DNA from: Cryptomeria japonica | Taxonomy: Eukaryota > Streptophyta > Pinopsida > Cupressales > Cupressaceae | Reading direction: 5' to 3' | NCBI RefSeq assembly: GCF_030272615.1 | Contig: NC_081414.1 | Coordinates: 48,416,501 to 48,480,500, forward strand | DNA length: 64,000 nucleotides | Shown here: positions 1-11,655 of the stretch, one piece after another | How the letters are laid out: every line of letters starts with the position of its first letter | Numbering within the stretch: position 1 is the first letter of the stretch | The notes under the pieces: generated by a model | Told to the model about the DNA's origin: nothing | Database searches by the model: none | Seen by the model: only the letters and a program-made list of their open reading frames with translations | Position numbers and translations under genes: made by a program

Positions 1-148
1 TGTAGGCTGGGCACAAGGGACAAGTTTTTCTTTGCAAATATTGTGGTGTAGAGTTTTGTTGGTGTACGTTTTATCATCTACCAAACATTAGAATAAGATA
101 CCCAAAGCTATTCTATCCTCTCCTTAAAAATCACTACTAATTCCAAGG

Positions 149-559
149 TCTTTATGTGCGAACAAGCGACTTTAGTGTGATAGCTACTTGGGTAGTGTAT
201 GCTGAAAATCTCAAGGGGGACTTACGTTTACGAATGTTTTTCAAACTTCTGGACTTGGATAGATTTATCAATTTCAGGCTCTCTCTCTTTCGGATTTTTT
301 CGAGATTTAGACTTTTGAAAAGGGGAAAAGGGGATAGGGTTAAGAAAGCTGATCTTTATGTGCGAACAAGCGACTTTAGTGTGATAGCTACTTGGGTAGT
401 GTATGCTGAAAATCTCAAGGGGGACTTACGTTTACGAATGTTTTTCAAACTTCTGGACTTGGATAGATTTATCAATTTCAGGCTCTCTCTCTTTCGGATT
501 TTTTCGAGATTTAGACTTTTGAAAAGGGGAAAAGGGGATAGGGTTAAGAAAGCTGATCT
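149..559. repeat. 204-bp direct tandem duplication (2 copies)
   Basis: A 204-bp unit starting TCTTTATGTGCGAAC occurs at 149-352 and again at 353-556, and the next three bases repeat the unit start. The two copies look identical by eye, so the duplication is recent compared with its surroundings. Because 204 is a multiple of three, one frame stays open through both copies and gives an apparent 137-residue protein made of a 68-residue unit twice. I see no family resemblance and treat that frame as chance. The unit is part of a longer dispersed repeat also found near 40000-41400. Confidence 0.95.
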
Positions 560-1300
560 AAACCTATGAATTTTGGAGATGGTATTAACCAGGCGTTCTC
601 GGGAAACCGCACTTTGCTTCGCCACACTAAGGACAACTACACAAAGCGTGTGCAATCTTCAATGGGTTGTGCTTATGATCGAAGTTTTGGCATACACAGG
701 GGATAGGCTCAAACTAACTTTGCACAGTGAAATGGAAATCATCCATTCACCAAAAGTATGAGCGGAGATACATCGTTAATTAATACTTATCAAATCCTTC
801 ATTCAACTCTAACAGCTTTGAAAGCAAATCTAAATTAACTTCTAATTAATGTGTTGAAGAAATTGAAACCATGCTAATCACTCAAATAACAGAGATTACA
901 AAGCCTTAAGAGACAACACACATGCAATGTATTATTTGAAAAAATGACCTTCACGCAACAATATATCAAAAATCTCACACTCTCCAAATGAGAGGAGGTA
1001 GACTTATATAGTTTTTCAGAAAACAATGAACGGCCGAGATCAAACAGTGATCAAGGGCCCAGATTGAAAGCTACAAACCCTAATTAGGGTTTCCTAAAAT
1101 TAACTACCCCTCGACCAATAAGAAAATTACATTTGGGGCACTTGTCCTTCTTGCTAAATATGAACCAACAATGAAAATAGAAGGTTGTTGCATTGTGAAG
1201 TGTGCCCTTCTAGAAGCTTCTGGATAAGGCAGGTTCATTGAACCTGGACATGCTAACTTGGAACAATCTGATTGGTTAGAAGATGACGAGGCGCCACCTC
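150..1300. repeat. Old dispersed repeat, copy A
   Basis: Landmarks here recur in the same order and orientation around 40000-40780: a GACTTTA...GGGGACTTAC block, an AAAGGGGAAAAGG block, ACAACTACA(C/T)AAAG followed by TGCAATCTTCA, and an AAACCC(T/C)(A/C)ATTAGGGTTT palindrome near 1075. The copies have diverged considerably and no coding frame is supported. It is probably the non-coding part (LTR or leader) of an old retroelement. Ends are not defined, and no terminal repeat or target duplication is visible. Confidence 0.55.
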
Positions 1301-2487
1301 AGCGTGTTGGATGTCTTTTCTGAATTCTCCAATTTGTGTGAAGAAGTTGTCTAAGTATAGAAATCCAATTCTTCTTGTCACCATCTGATTCTGATTTGGA
1401 GCTTGTCTTTAATTCTTCAGAAGATGAAATCCTTCAAGAAGTTGGAAATTCTTTTCAATATTTTCTCCGAGTCTAAGAACTTTTCTTTCTTGATGCCTTG
1501 AGATTCTTTCAAGTGCCTTGAATTTGGGGAAGAATCCCTTTGCGAAGTATTTCTCATACTTCGCCAAATTTTGGCCATCTTTATGCTCAAACGAACCTTG
1601 CTTGTGGTCATGTCTTCAACTCTGAATTTGGCTTGAAACTCCATTCGTGATTTCTGCAATAATCCTGCCTTCAACTGCCAATTTATGTTGTGAGGGAGGA
1701 GGGTGAAAAGCTCTGGATAACTCCTTACAAATATGAATTGATGTGATCTAAAGTTCAGCTTTTCAGACATTCATCGCGTTCAGCCATCATCCAAAACCTT
1801 CTTTGCACCTTCTTCATCATCCATAGGGCAGACTTTGCCTGTTTCCTGAAATAACATTCAACACCAAATGCGATTAGCCAGACTTAGAGAAATACTTGGA
1901 CAAACTTCAAAATTTGATAACTTCTTCAACTTTAGCCAGATTAACATGATATTTGAAACCCATACTCAGGTAACCCATCCGAAGCACCATGACCCCTAAA
2001 ATGTAGGAACTTAGCTTTTTGGGTCAAAACTTGAAAATTTCCGATTGCGATCAATGCAGGTCAGTGATACCAGTGCAAACCCTAGGTCCCCACTTCAAAA
2101 AAGCAAGAAGCAAACATCCCTAAAAAATAGGGAAAACTTTTTTAAAATAGCCATCCCAGGGATCAAGCTACAAATGCCAAAAACAAAACTTCCTAAAAAA
2201 TAGGAAAAAGAAAAAAAGAAAACTTTCCAAAAAAAGAAAGTTGTCCGAACTCGTTCAAATCAATTGTGTTCTTCGTCCATTGGCCTTTCTAGGCACTTTG
2301 ACGGTGTCTAGACTCTATTATCACTTGGCTTGCAAAAACTATCTTTCCATCCTTAAGACTCGAACAGTTCAAAACTTGACAGAACTGAGCAAAAACTAAC
2401 GCAAGAAGGTCACAAGGCTCTAACAAAACCCTAGAAAGCAGGAAAAAGGGAGGGTCCCCATTTGCAATGGGGCAATGTTTGAAAAAG
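1301..2487. other. Non-coding stretch, likely decayed LTR material
   Basis: No credible gene. Between about 1990 and 2240 there are several short hairpin-like motifs of the type CCTAAAA(T/A)xTAGG (for example near 1996, 2130 and 2195). The same kind of motif occurs in the LTRs at 32671-34407 and 55215-62874, so this may be an old relative in minus orientation. That link is an inference from motif style only. Confidence 0.35.
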
Positions 2488-4235
2488 GTCACAACAAGTT
2501 CCTATGAGAAGGCATTGATCACCTCAAAAATCACCCTGTTCACATACCTAGACATGATGTTTTATTATGCAAAAATGTTGAGCCTGAGGTTGTGAGGGAG
2601 GTGAGAACACAATTTGAGTCCTTTCAAGAAAAGAAGGATCAAAGAATATGGCAAAACCAACCATATCTGCAACTCCCACTTCTTCAATGCCTAGAAGTGG
2701 ATTGAATTCTGCTAGCATTGGGCCTAGAATTCATAACTTGGGTAATTGGGTTGTGCTACGCAATGCTCTAGTTCCTAGCTATCGTTAGAAAGCATAAGTC
2801 AGAATAAAGACAACCACAAAGCAATGAGTGCAATTGGTGGTTTCTAGTCTGTTTGTAACATTCTCTTCAATGCATTAGGATAGCATTTTAATTTGTTTCA
2901 TTTATATTAATTTTTATTTATAACTTTCACTGTTTTGTTTATAGTTCATGTTTTTCGATTTCTTTTAAATTCTATTTTTTGGGGGGTGTTTTAGAAACCT
3001 TTATTGGCAAGCAATGGTTAATGCAATTTCCATAGCTAGTCCAGAGTTCAAAGCACCATCCATTGATGATCTTCAAGGACCACTATTGACAGAGAAGGTG
3101 GCTTATGTATAATCAATAAGCAGTGGGATATCTGGAGGTAAACCAGTTGCCTTATCATGCTTGATATATGGACAGCCAAAAGTAGGACATTGCTGAATTT
3201 TAGTATCTTCTCTATGTGGCAAAATCATCTTTAAGTCAATTAATATTTTAAAGAATATTAAAAAAGCAGATTATTTATGTGGCATTTGGAAGAAGTTTTG
3301 GCAGAAGCAAAGGAGGGAAATGTAGTACAAGAAGTCACTAATAATATGGAAAATTATGTTGTTGCAGGTAAATTTCTAATAGATAAGCACTTTAACATTT
3401 TTTGGATTATTTGCTCAATATATTACATTGATCTAGTGTTAGAGGACATTCACAAACTAGAGTGGATCAAACAATTGTGGAGCATTGACGAAAAATTTGC
3501 AAATACATTTATAACCATGTTTGGATACTCTCTTAAATGAGAACATTCACAGATAATAGGGAGTTGGTCCGACCTGATTTTGCTCGACTTGCAACTTCAC
3601 TCATCATATTGCAATCTTTGCTCCAAGCAAAAGGTTCTTTGAAACAAATGCTTGTTAGTGAGCAATGAAGCAGAAATCCTAGTCAAAAACAGTTCTTGGT
3701 ATTGATGTGATAAATTTTATTTTCAATAAAACCCATTTTTTTACTCCTACAAAGGAGATTGTAGATTTGATTATTAAGTGTTTTACTATTTATAAATTTT
3801 ATTTTATCCCATTTACAAGTTAAAGCTTAAGTATAAAATAACTAGAGATACTTTTTTAACTATTTGAACCCTAACTTTTTATAGGCAATTGAATTGTTGG
3901 TTTCTCTCATTCATATTCTCAAAGGAGAAAAGCCAAAATTGGGTTACATTTTCTAGGAAATGGACCAAGCCAACGACAATGTTAAACATTTCTATGGTGA
4001 TGTGGAGAAAAGATATGGGCCCATTCGGGATATCAAAGACTAAAGCTAGATAAGAAAATTTCATGGGTCACTTCATGCTTATATGTACTTCCTCAACCCA
4101 ACTTTTCAATCTCTTGGGAGCTTCAAGGCCAATAAAGTAGTTGTTAGAGGCCTTAACACCATGAAAGGCTATGGAGTAGAGTCCACAATTGAAGGCAAAG
4201 ATTATGTCCAAGATCGAGATCTATAACAAGCATTG
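2488..4235 (+). pseudogene. Degraded hAT-type (DUF659) transposase
   Basis: Conceptual translation in shifting frames gives segments, in order, that match the layout of plant hAT-like proteins with a BED-type N-terminus and a DUF659 domain. They are a cysteine-containing region followed by EPEVVREVRTQFESF (about 2581-2630), FKAPSIDDLQGPLL (about 3048-3095), a divergent LDIWTAKSRTLLNF (about 3160-3200), an 87-codon open stretch at 3277-3540 containing NYVAAGK-like and IDLVLEDI motifs, RELVRPDFARLATSLI (about 3559-3605), and YGPIRDIKD then LHAYMYFLNPTF (about 4014-4110). Stops and frameshifts separate the pieces, so no protein can be made. Terminal inverted repeats and an 8-bp target duplication were not found. 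Family assignment rests on recalled motif order. Confidence 0.7.
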
Positions 4236-6863
4236 GGAGATCTCTTTCCTTAATACATATGCAAGTCAAGAAGGCCAATTTCTAGGACATGTAAGACTTG
4301 TTCGTGTAATAATTTTTTGTTCTCATGATAACACAAAACAAAACAATGGATGACGAGATCCTCTCTACAAATTTGCACGGAAAGATCCCTAATTGAATCT
4401 ATTGTACAATCTAAAACAAAAATAAATTACTAATGTGAACATTGCACAATCTACCCTTCGGGGTTTCGCATAAGGATAATATAAATAAGCAAACTTGATC
4501 TATGTGTTTTTCGTCTCAAAGGCTAAAGCACAAGACTTTGAATAACTCATATTCTCATCAATGAATTAATCAATTTATGACAGCTAAAACATAAGCAAAA
4601 ATACTATCCAAAGATTAAAGAGATATTTGGAGTTGTATCAATGATTAATTTGATATTGAAAAAAACATTACACTTGGAAACAACAATGCCTAAAAGAAGA
4701 ATAGATGAAGAAAATTAATTATCACAAAGCATTCATAGCTACTTCAAAGATTCAAACACCGATGTCACACAAACTTAACATGGTTCTCCTCGTTATTTAG
4801 ATTTTTCATTGAATAATTACAACATTTGGGATTTTGGACTTGAATGGAAATCTTGGTACCATTAGCAAGCTTCAAGTTCACATTCATTAAACAAAAACAC
4901 TTAACAATTTAATTGACCTCAAACTTGAATGACACTCTCTATAGCATGTCTGTCATCAACTCTCATTAAATTGCATGTGTAAATGACATATATTTATAAC
5001 CTTCCAGCTGTGTTGGTAAACAGATTTGTCACCTTGAGATTGCACAAAAGCCATGAATTGCCCAACAAACTTCGGACAAAAATGCCTGTAACAGTTGGAG
5101 AGATCACATTGCATTGGTGATCTTCCTTTGTGTTTGAGAGGGGCAGCTCCCTTGTACGATAAAAATTTGGGGTTTTTTAGGGGTATGCTTTTAACTAAAA
5201 AGCATGAAAGGTAAAGAACTAAAATTTAAAACAAAAAGAGAAAACCTCAGATATGGCTAATAACATATCAATGACTTAAGTTTCCAGAAAATGAAAGAAA
5301 GAGATTTCAGATCAAAGAAGGGCACACTCAAAAAATTAACCCATATTTCAAAGTATAATTTTATGATAACAAATAACTCAAGTTCAAGAACAAGGAGGAA
5401 TATCACCTAACATAAGGAAGATTCATCGCATGAGGGTTTGTAAATTTACAAATCATAAAATAACCTTTAACACATCTCAGAATTGCATAAAAGATCATTT
5501 ATAGATTGAATGAATCAAAACATCATAGGAAATTCAAATATCTAAAAATGTTTGCAAGTTTAACATATGTAAACCTTATTATATAAAGACAAACACCAAG
5601 GGACACAGACTGAAATGTTCTTTATTTTTATTCAAAAAAGCAGCTCTACAAACTCTTCGTATTTCTGTACAATGCATATGAATCAAGAAGTCACTTTTTT
5701 ACTCTAAACTAAACCCCATTTAAATTGGGAATTGTTGTATTTATAGCTTTCCTCGCGCATAACTAACTCATAGCAAACTTTTTAGACTTTATGAAATATT
5801 TGAAGCAAATTACAAATCCTTCTTAATGAGCATATATGTTTAACTCATTAATAATCAACTTTATAAAAAACTATTGTGTGTTTCTGTAAATTTGGCAGGC
5901 TTGTGACTATCAAGGCATTCTATCAAATAGTTTGCATGTGCTAACTGTAGATGTGCATTCCTCTGAGACAGTGTTTCCTTCTTCTTAGTGTTGCTTGATT
6001 TTTAGCTCATTCAACATTGCATTCAACCTTTCACTATCTTCAATACCATCTATCGAATCAATAACATTCAAGAAATCCTCTATTGTAAGCAACATAAAGC
6101 ATAACTATCACTAGTATCATAATCTGTAGAGACAGTCAGAGGATTTGAATTCATCATAATGATTTCACATCCTCCATTTTGTAGTGCACAAGATGCATGA
6201 CAAGAACAATGATCAAATTTAGTGTCCTGACCAATATGATTGGGTCCTCTTCAAAGAGTCAAAGACCTTCTTTATACTTTAATGGACAGTTATAACGTAT
6301 TCCAAAACTTCCCTAGACAGGCTACACGCAAGGAAGGTGCTACAGAAGGTTGTAGGATTTGGCTTTTACACTTACTGATTGAATTTGTTTGAAGTTCCTA
6401 AAACCTTCTCAACAAATCTGTCTTGCACAAAAACTTGTGACCACACACATATTTGACGCAATCATTTGCATGCCTACCTACATCTTTGTAGCTTGCACAT
6501 AATGTCTGCCAAGGAACAATTCCATGGATGTCAAAAACCTATTCTAAAGCTCACCTCTGTCAAGCCGCAGTCAAACTATTTTCAATGTGTATCAACAAAT
6601 TACAAAGTTTCCAAAACTTTACAAACTCTCAACAAAGACTATTTCGATGAGTTGAATGAATTTCAAAACCTCTTAAAAGCATTAATATAGTGTATGTCAA
6701 CATATTATATGGGTTTCAAAACTATTGGAGAGATCAGCACTAACCTTTTAAATTGTACAGCAATATCAGCTCTTTAAGGGGTTATGAGAACCTATGAGAA
6801 CCCGGATGCTAGACTTTGTCAGCTTGAAATGTAGTAGCCACAACCTCCCGATCTTCTAATAAT
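4236..6863. other. AT-rich non-coding spacer
   Basis: About 2.6 kb with only short chance open frames, the longest being 74 codons at 6466-6690 with no recognisable family. No RNA gene, tandem repeat or paired LTR was recognised. It probably consists of very old repeats. The E1 retrotransposon is inserted at its right edge. Confidence 0.5.
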
Positions 6864-8332
6864 TGTAATCTCCCCACTCCCCGAGTGACCTATCAGGAAG
6901 GGAAATTCACCTAACACCCATCTCCACAGGTGAATTCTAGTGTTTGGGTATGATCCACTTGCCAAGAGAATCTTATACTTGGTCATTTGTGACCTATCAG
7001 GAAGGGAAATTCACCTAACACCCATCTCCACAGGTGAATTCTAGTGTTTGGGTATGATCCACTTGCCAAAGAGAATCTTATACTTGGTCATTTTTATGAC
7101 TTTGGTAAGTTAATAAAGTAACTTTATAAATTAAAGTTATAAAAGCACTTTTTCTAAAAATAGAAAAAGTTAAGTTACAAGTTATTATAAAACAACTTTA
7201 TGAAATTATCTTGGCACATTTACCTAGGTTGTTTTAAAGTATTAAATTGGCCCCTCTTTAATGACAAATAACCCCTCAAGTTGGGCATACAAGTTTGGAG
7301 GATTAAGATTCCATTTGGAATCTTAAAAAAGATGCTTTAAGGGGTTCAAATTAGGGCAAGAGGATTAAAGCGATGCAAAAGGGTTTTTGAAAATCATTAT
7401 GTTTATTTTATTTTGTGAATTTATCCATCTACAGCAGGTCTGCACGGCTTGCAGAGGTCTGAGATTAGATTGGGAGCGACAATCTCCAATTTGCAGGTGT
7501 TTGGATGGAAACCCATACATCTCTAGCTGGGCGGCATCATGTGGAGCCTCATAATTGACCATTCAAGGTCAAAATTCAGGGGTTTATTGCTTGTGACAGG
7601 GTTATATTGGCATTTATAACAGATCTGATCCACTTAAGGGGTTATTACAGCAGTATAATTGCATTTATGGCAGCCATACCTCTCCAGGTAGCTGGTCGTA
7701 CCACCTAAGGAAGCCTCTAGCTTCCATTAAATAAACTGAGGGGTTTTGACTCCTCCATTTGTGTGTGAATTCATTGTTGGGGTATAAATAAGTGATCATA
7801 GTTGGTTTGGTGTAAAGAAAATATCAAATTTGGGCAGCATTAGCAAATCATTGAGGAAAAGAGACATAATTTGGGAATCTTGCCTAGCAAGAATTTGGAA
7901 TTCCAACTAGGTCTGAATAATTCTTCAATATTAGTTTTTGGTCATTACCCTAGAGTTAAATAAAGTCATTTGCAGCCATTAGTAGCAGCTGGAGGTGCTT
8001 GGTTCAGTCACTACTTCATACCAGGCTCAAATTCCACCATCAAACCCCAGCGTTGGACTCCTGGTGAGCCTTCAACGGCTTAGTTCTATCAAGAATCCTC
8101 TTTATTGTTTATTCGTACTTGTTGCAATTAATAATCAGAAGTCTGGAAACTATTATCAGTTCTATATTTATTGTATCGCATTTATTATTTTCCATGTATT
8201 GTCAAAAATCCAAATAAACTACAAAAAAATTGAAAATACAATAAACTTCCAAAAACACTTTTCGCTGGTCAAAGAATTTGAATTTGTAAACAATCAGCAG
8301 TTTGGATAAGAATTCTAGTTAGGGATCTTTCA
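6864..8332 (+). repeat. 5' LTR of E1
   Basis: 1469 bp, beginning TG and ending CA. It is longer than the 3' LTR because it carries a 104-bp internal tandem duplication (first copy 6885-6988, second starting 6989) and keeps a 156-bp segment that the 3' LTR has lost. The short open frame at 7995-8309 recurs in part in the 3' LTR and is not a gene. Confidence 0.93.
6885..7092. repeat. 104-bp tandem duplication inside the E1 5' LTR
   Basis: The stretch beginning GTGACCTATCAGGAAGG at 6885 repeats at 6989 with almost no change. The 3' LTR at 13128 has one copy, so the duplication arose after the element inserted, or at its last replication. Confidence 0.93.
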
Positions 8333-8333
8333 A

Positions 8334-8345
8334 TGGTATTAGAGC
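8334..8345 (+). promoter_or_regulatory. Primer binding site of E1
   Basis: TGGTATTAGAGC starts one base after the LTR end. It matches the usual initiator-Met tRNA complement TGGTATCAGAGC at 11 of 12 positions. The downstream GATGATCCTGCCAGC is echoed near 42992. Confidence 0.9.
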
Positions 8346-8383
8346 GATGATCCTGCCAGCCTGGGGGTCATTAGAGTAACTCT

Positions 8384-9665
8384 ATGCAGCGGGGCAGATT
8401 TGGTACCTACAGATATTATACATGCAGGAGACCTAGAGTGGGTTTAAATTTTGTCACAAAACCACCCTTTGAGACTAATATGGGACAGATTCCACTCAAT
8501 CCTAATGAGATTATGAGGAGCTTGGCTGAAGCAGAGCCAAAAATTGTTGAAGCAATCAACAGGTTACAAGACACACTTGATAGAATGGATTTGGGAAATA
8601 ATAGGGGAAGGCACAAGAGCCGTAGCAGGACAGTATCAGCTGCAGGAAGTAGGAGCAGCAATAGAATTTCATCTTCCCTGAGTAATGCATCCATCTCACC
8701 ACGGAGGGACAGAACCCATACTAGGACAGCAAATAGGCCTATGCTTCCACAGTTCACTCCTAGAGATGTACCACCGTTGGTTGAGCCTCAGAATGGAATC
8801 ACCTTTCAGGACACAGTTATGGCTGCCAACGATGAGTGGGCACATCTACCAGCACATGTTAGAGATGCATTCCCGTTGCATCAATATTGTATGCAGCGCC
8901 ATGATTCCATGAGGGGACAGAATGACAGGGGACCCAGGCAGCAGTGGAATAATGATCTAAAGAAGGCTACAGATAAGCTGATTTTATCTACTTTTGATGG
9001 CAGCGGTTCTACTAGTGCACGAGCGTGGGTTCACAAGCTAGATATATACCTCTCCTTGAAACCCATGGCTGAAAACAAGGCCATTCAGATTGTTGTCCTA
9101 CATTTGGAGGGTGTCACATACGACTGGTGGCACCATGGATTGGTCACGCAGAATCACGCTCTCATTCATTCATACGCAGAGTTCACAGAGAGGTTGATTT
9201 CCAGATTTGACAGGAAAGATGTGGAACTTTATTACAGGGATTTAGCTCTCCTGAAACAGTCGGGTTCTATGGATACATATATTAATGAGTTTCAGTGTAT
9301 AGCAGTGATGGTACCGAAGATGTCTGACAAGAGGGTAGTTATGCTCTTCATAGAGGGACTTCATGAGAGATACCGTGGTTTAGTCAAGGCTTTGAAGCCT
9401 AAGACTTTGCAAGAAGCTATTCAGCTCACGTTAGACTTGGACACCACTCCTCCATCCTCCACTTTTCAGCAAAACAAAAACTTTCCTAGGAACTCCAAAC
9501 CCTTCCAGAAGCCTTTCAATCCACAGAAGGGTAACACATCTTCTCCGAGGATTGATCAGGAGACTAGAAATGAATTAAGGAGAAAGAACTGTGTTTTACT
9601 TGTAAGGAACCTTGGGAACCGGGTCACAAATGCCTTGGCAAAGGCAAAGCTCATCTCATTGAAGT
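8384..9665 (+). pseudogene. E1 gag (capsid-like), frameshifted at zinc knuckle
   Basis: A 427-codon open frame with the layout of chromoviral gag: a basic, Ser/Arg-rich region (residues about 75-115), then the retrotransposon gag domain containing ARAWVHKLDIYLSL, YDWWHHGL and ELYYRDLALLKQ. A zinc knuckle of the form CX2CX7HXC should follow near 9590-9635. It is visible only in the next frame, because a single-base loss near 9586 turns the C-terminus into an unrelated tail. E3 (56764 onward) keeps the alternative frame and supports this reading. The product would form virus-like particles and package element RNA. This copy lacks the RNA-binding finger. Confidence 0.88.
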
Positions 9666-10128
9666 GAGCTCAAATGTAGAGGATGAGCACATACAGGACA
9701 CTGATGATGAGGGAGAGCATATTGAGTCTCCCCAGATTGAGCTTGACTCTACTAATGCACAGGCTACGGCCAATGTTACCATGGCCACTCTTTCCAACTA
9801 TCCTAAGTTCCATGCGTTCAGATTGAAGGGAACTATTCAGGGGCGACGTGTAGTGTGTTTAGTAGATACTAGAGCGACCCATAACTTTATTGATCAGCAT
9901 ATGGTAGGGAGATGTGGGTTACAAACAGAGGAATTTTCAAGATTTGGTGTGAAGGTTGCAGATGGTGCAGTGTTGGGTTGTACCAGGAGGATTCCTCAGC
10001 TCAGTATTCAGATGGGGGACTACACTTTGACAAATAAATTTTATGTTTTACCCTTAGAGGACTATGATACAGTTAAAGGCATGTAGTGGTTACAGGGAAT
10101 TGGCAGATATGTTATTGATCACCGCAAA
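9664..10128 (+). pseudogene. E1 aspartic protease region, active site altered
   Basis: In continuation of the gag frame, an LVDTxATHNFID motif marks the retropepsin. The usual catalytic Asp-Thr-Gly is Asp-Thr-Arg here (about 9865-9873), which should abolish cleavage of the polyprotein. A TAG at 10084-10086 replaces the CAG that E3 keeps in the equivalent GMQWL motif. No separate start codon is needed, because the protease is part of a gag-pol polyprotein. Confidence 0.85.
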
Positions 10129-11655
10129 ATGCAGTTGGAGTTCTTAGCTGATGGTAAGAAGAGAATACTAAGGGCATTATCGGATGGAGGCCCCAAGGAG
10201 GTTTCTTCCCGCAGGATGGAGACTATTATCAGGCACAGAGATATCCTTTGGGCTACACAGTGCTTTATTTCATCTGAAGCACCTTCATCTCAGGATGGCA
10301 AATCATATCATATTGATATACAACAGATTTTAGATAAGCATGGGGTGGTGTTTGGTGATATACCACCTAGAGTACCACCGAATAGAGGCTTTGAACATGT
10401 GATAGAATTAGAGGATGGAGCAAAACCAGCCATGACCACTCCTTACCGCCATCCTAAGGCCTACAGAGATGAGATTGAGAAGGCCATCAGGGAGCTTCTG
10501 GACATGGGATTCATTAGACCGAGTTCTAGTCCCTTTGCTTCTTCAGTTGTACTGGTGAAGAAGAAGGATGGGACACTACGCATGTGTATTGACTACCGTG
10601 CACTTAATAAGAAAACCATTAAGAATCGGTATCCTATTCCATGCATAGATGAGTTACTGGATGAGCTTCATGGCTCAGTTTATTTTTCAAAGATTGATCT
10701 TTGATCGAGGTATCACCAGATTAAGGTGCGAGAGTCTAATATTCACAAAACTGCCTTCAGATGTCATTATGGTCACTATGAGTTCTTGGTGATGCCGTTC
10801 GGTCTCACTAATGCCCCTACTACATTTCAGTCATGTATGAACCACATATTTAATAAGCATCTGCGTAAGTTTGTATTGGTATTCTTTGATGATATATTGA
10901 TTTACAGCAGATCATGGGACGAACATCTAAGGCACTTAGATGAGGTGTTGAGCATTATGGAATCTCAATCCTTGTATGCTAAGATGTCCAAATGTGAATT
11001 TGGGCTCAATGAGATTTTATACTTGGGTCATGTGATAGGAATTGATGGAGTCAAAGTCCATCAGGAAAAGATCCAAGCTATTATTGATTGGCCACCTCCC
11101 AGAAATATTTCAGAGTTACGTGGTTTCCTTGGTTTATGTGCTTATTATAGGAGGTTTGTAAGGGGTTATTCTCAGCTTGCAGCACCTTTGACAGATCTCA
11201 CCCGGAAAGGGGCTTTCAGATGGACTCATGAAGCACAGGAGGTATTTGATAGACTTAAACAGGTGATGAGCACTTGTCCTGAGTTGGCACTTCCTGATTT
11301 CACCCAACCTTTTGTGCTTGAATGTGATGCTTCAGGAGAGGGTGTGGGTGCAGTACTTATGCAAAATCATCATCCTATTCTGTATGAGAGTAGAAAACTG
11401 AAAGACAATGAGAAATTATATTCCACCTATGATAAGGAAATGTTGGCTATTATGCATGCTCTCACAAAATTTAGACAGTACTTAGTGGGGAGGAAATTCA
11501 TTGTTAAAACTGATCGTACTTTCTAGATCAAAAAGATCTTAATGAAAGGCAGCAAAAATGGGTTAGTAAGATCCAAGCATATGATTTTGACATTGACTAT
11601 GTCAAGGGGAAAAACAATGTAGCTGCTGATGCATTATCTAGGAAGCCATCCATTG
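10129..11655 (+). pseudogene. E1 reverse transcriptase and RNase H
   Basis: The RT domain is easily recognised: [46 protein letters not shown], the catalytic FFDDILIYS at about 10885-10912, and SKCEFG. RNase H follows with [24 protein letters not shown] and a KTD motif. Breaks: a TGA at 10702-10704, where CGA or CGT is expected after KIDL, and a short out-of-frame loss at about 11512-11525 that removes part of the motif seen as HDSLKYFL in E2. Downstream of that the frame resumes with QQKWVSKIQAYDFDI. The catalytic Asp pair of RT is intact, but the polyprotein is not. Confidence 0.92.

Noticed and set aside
156-569. A real 137-residue repeat protein
   Set aside because: No family resemblance, and the frame exists only because a 204-bp unit is duplicated in phase.
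3879-4064. 61-codon minus-strand frame
   Set aside because: Lies opposite the hAT relic, whose plus-strand motifs explain the region better.
8416-8757. 113-codon minus-strand frame over E1 gag
   Set aside because: Shadow of the gag coding strand.
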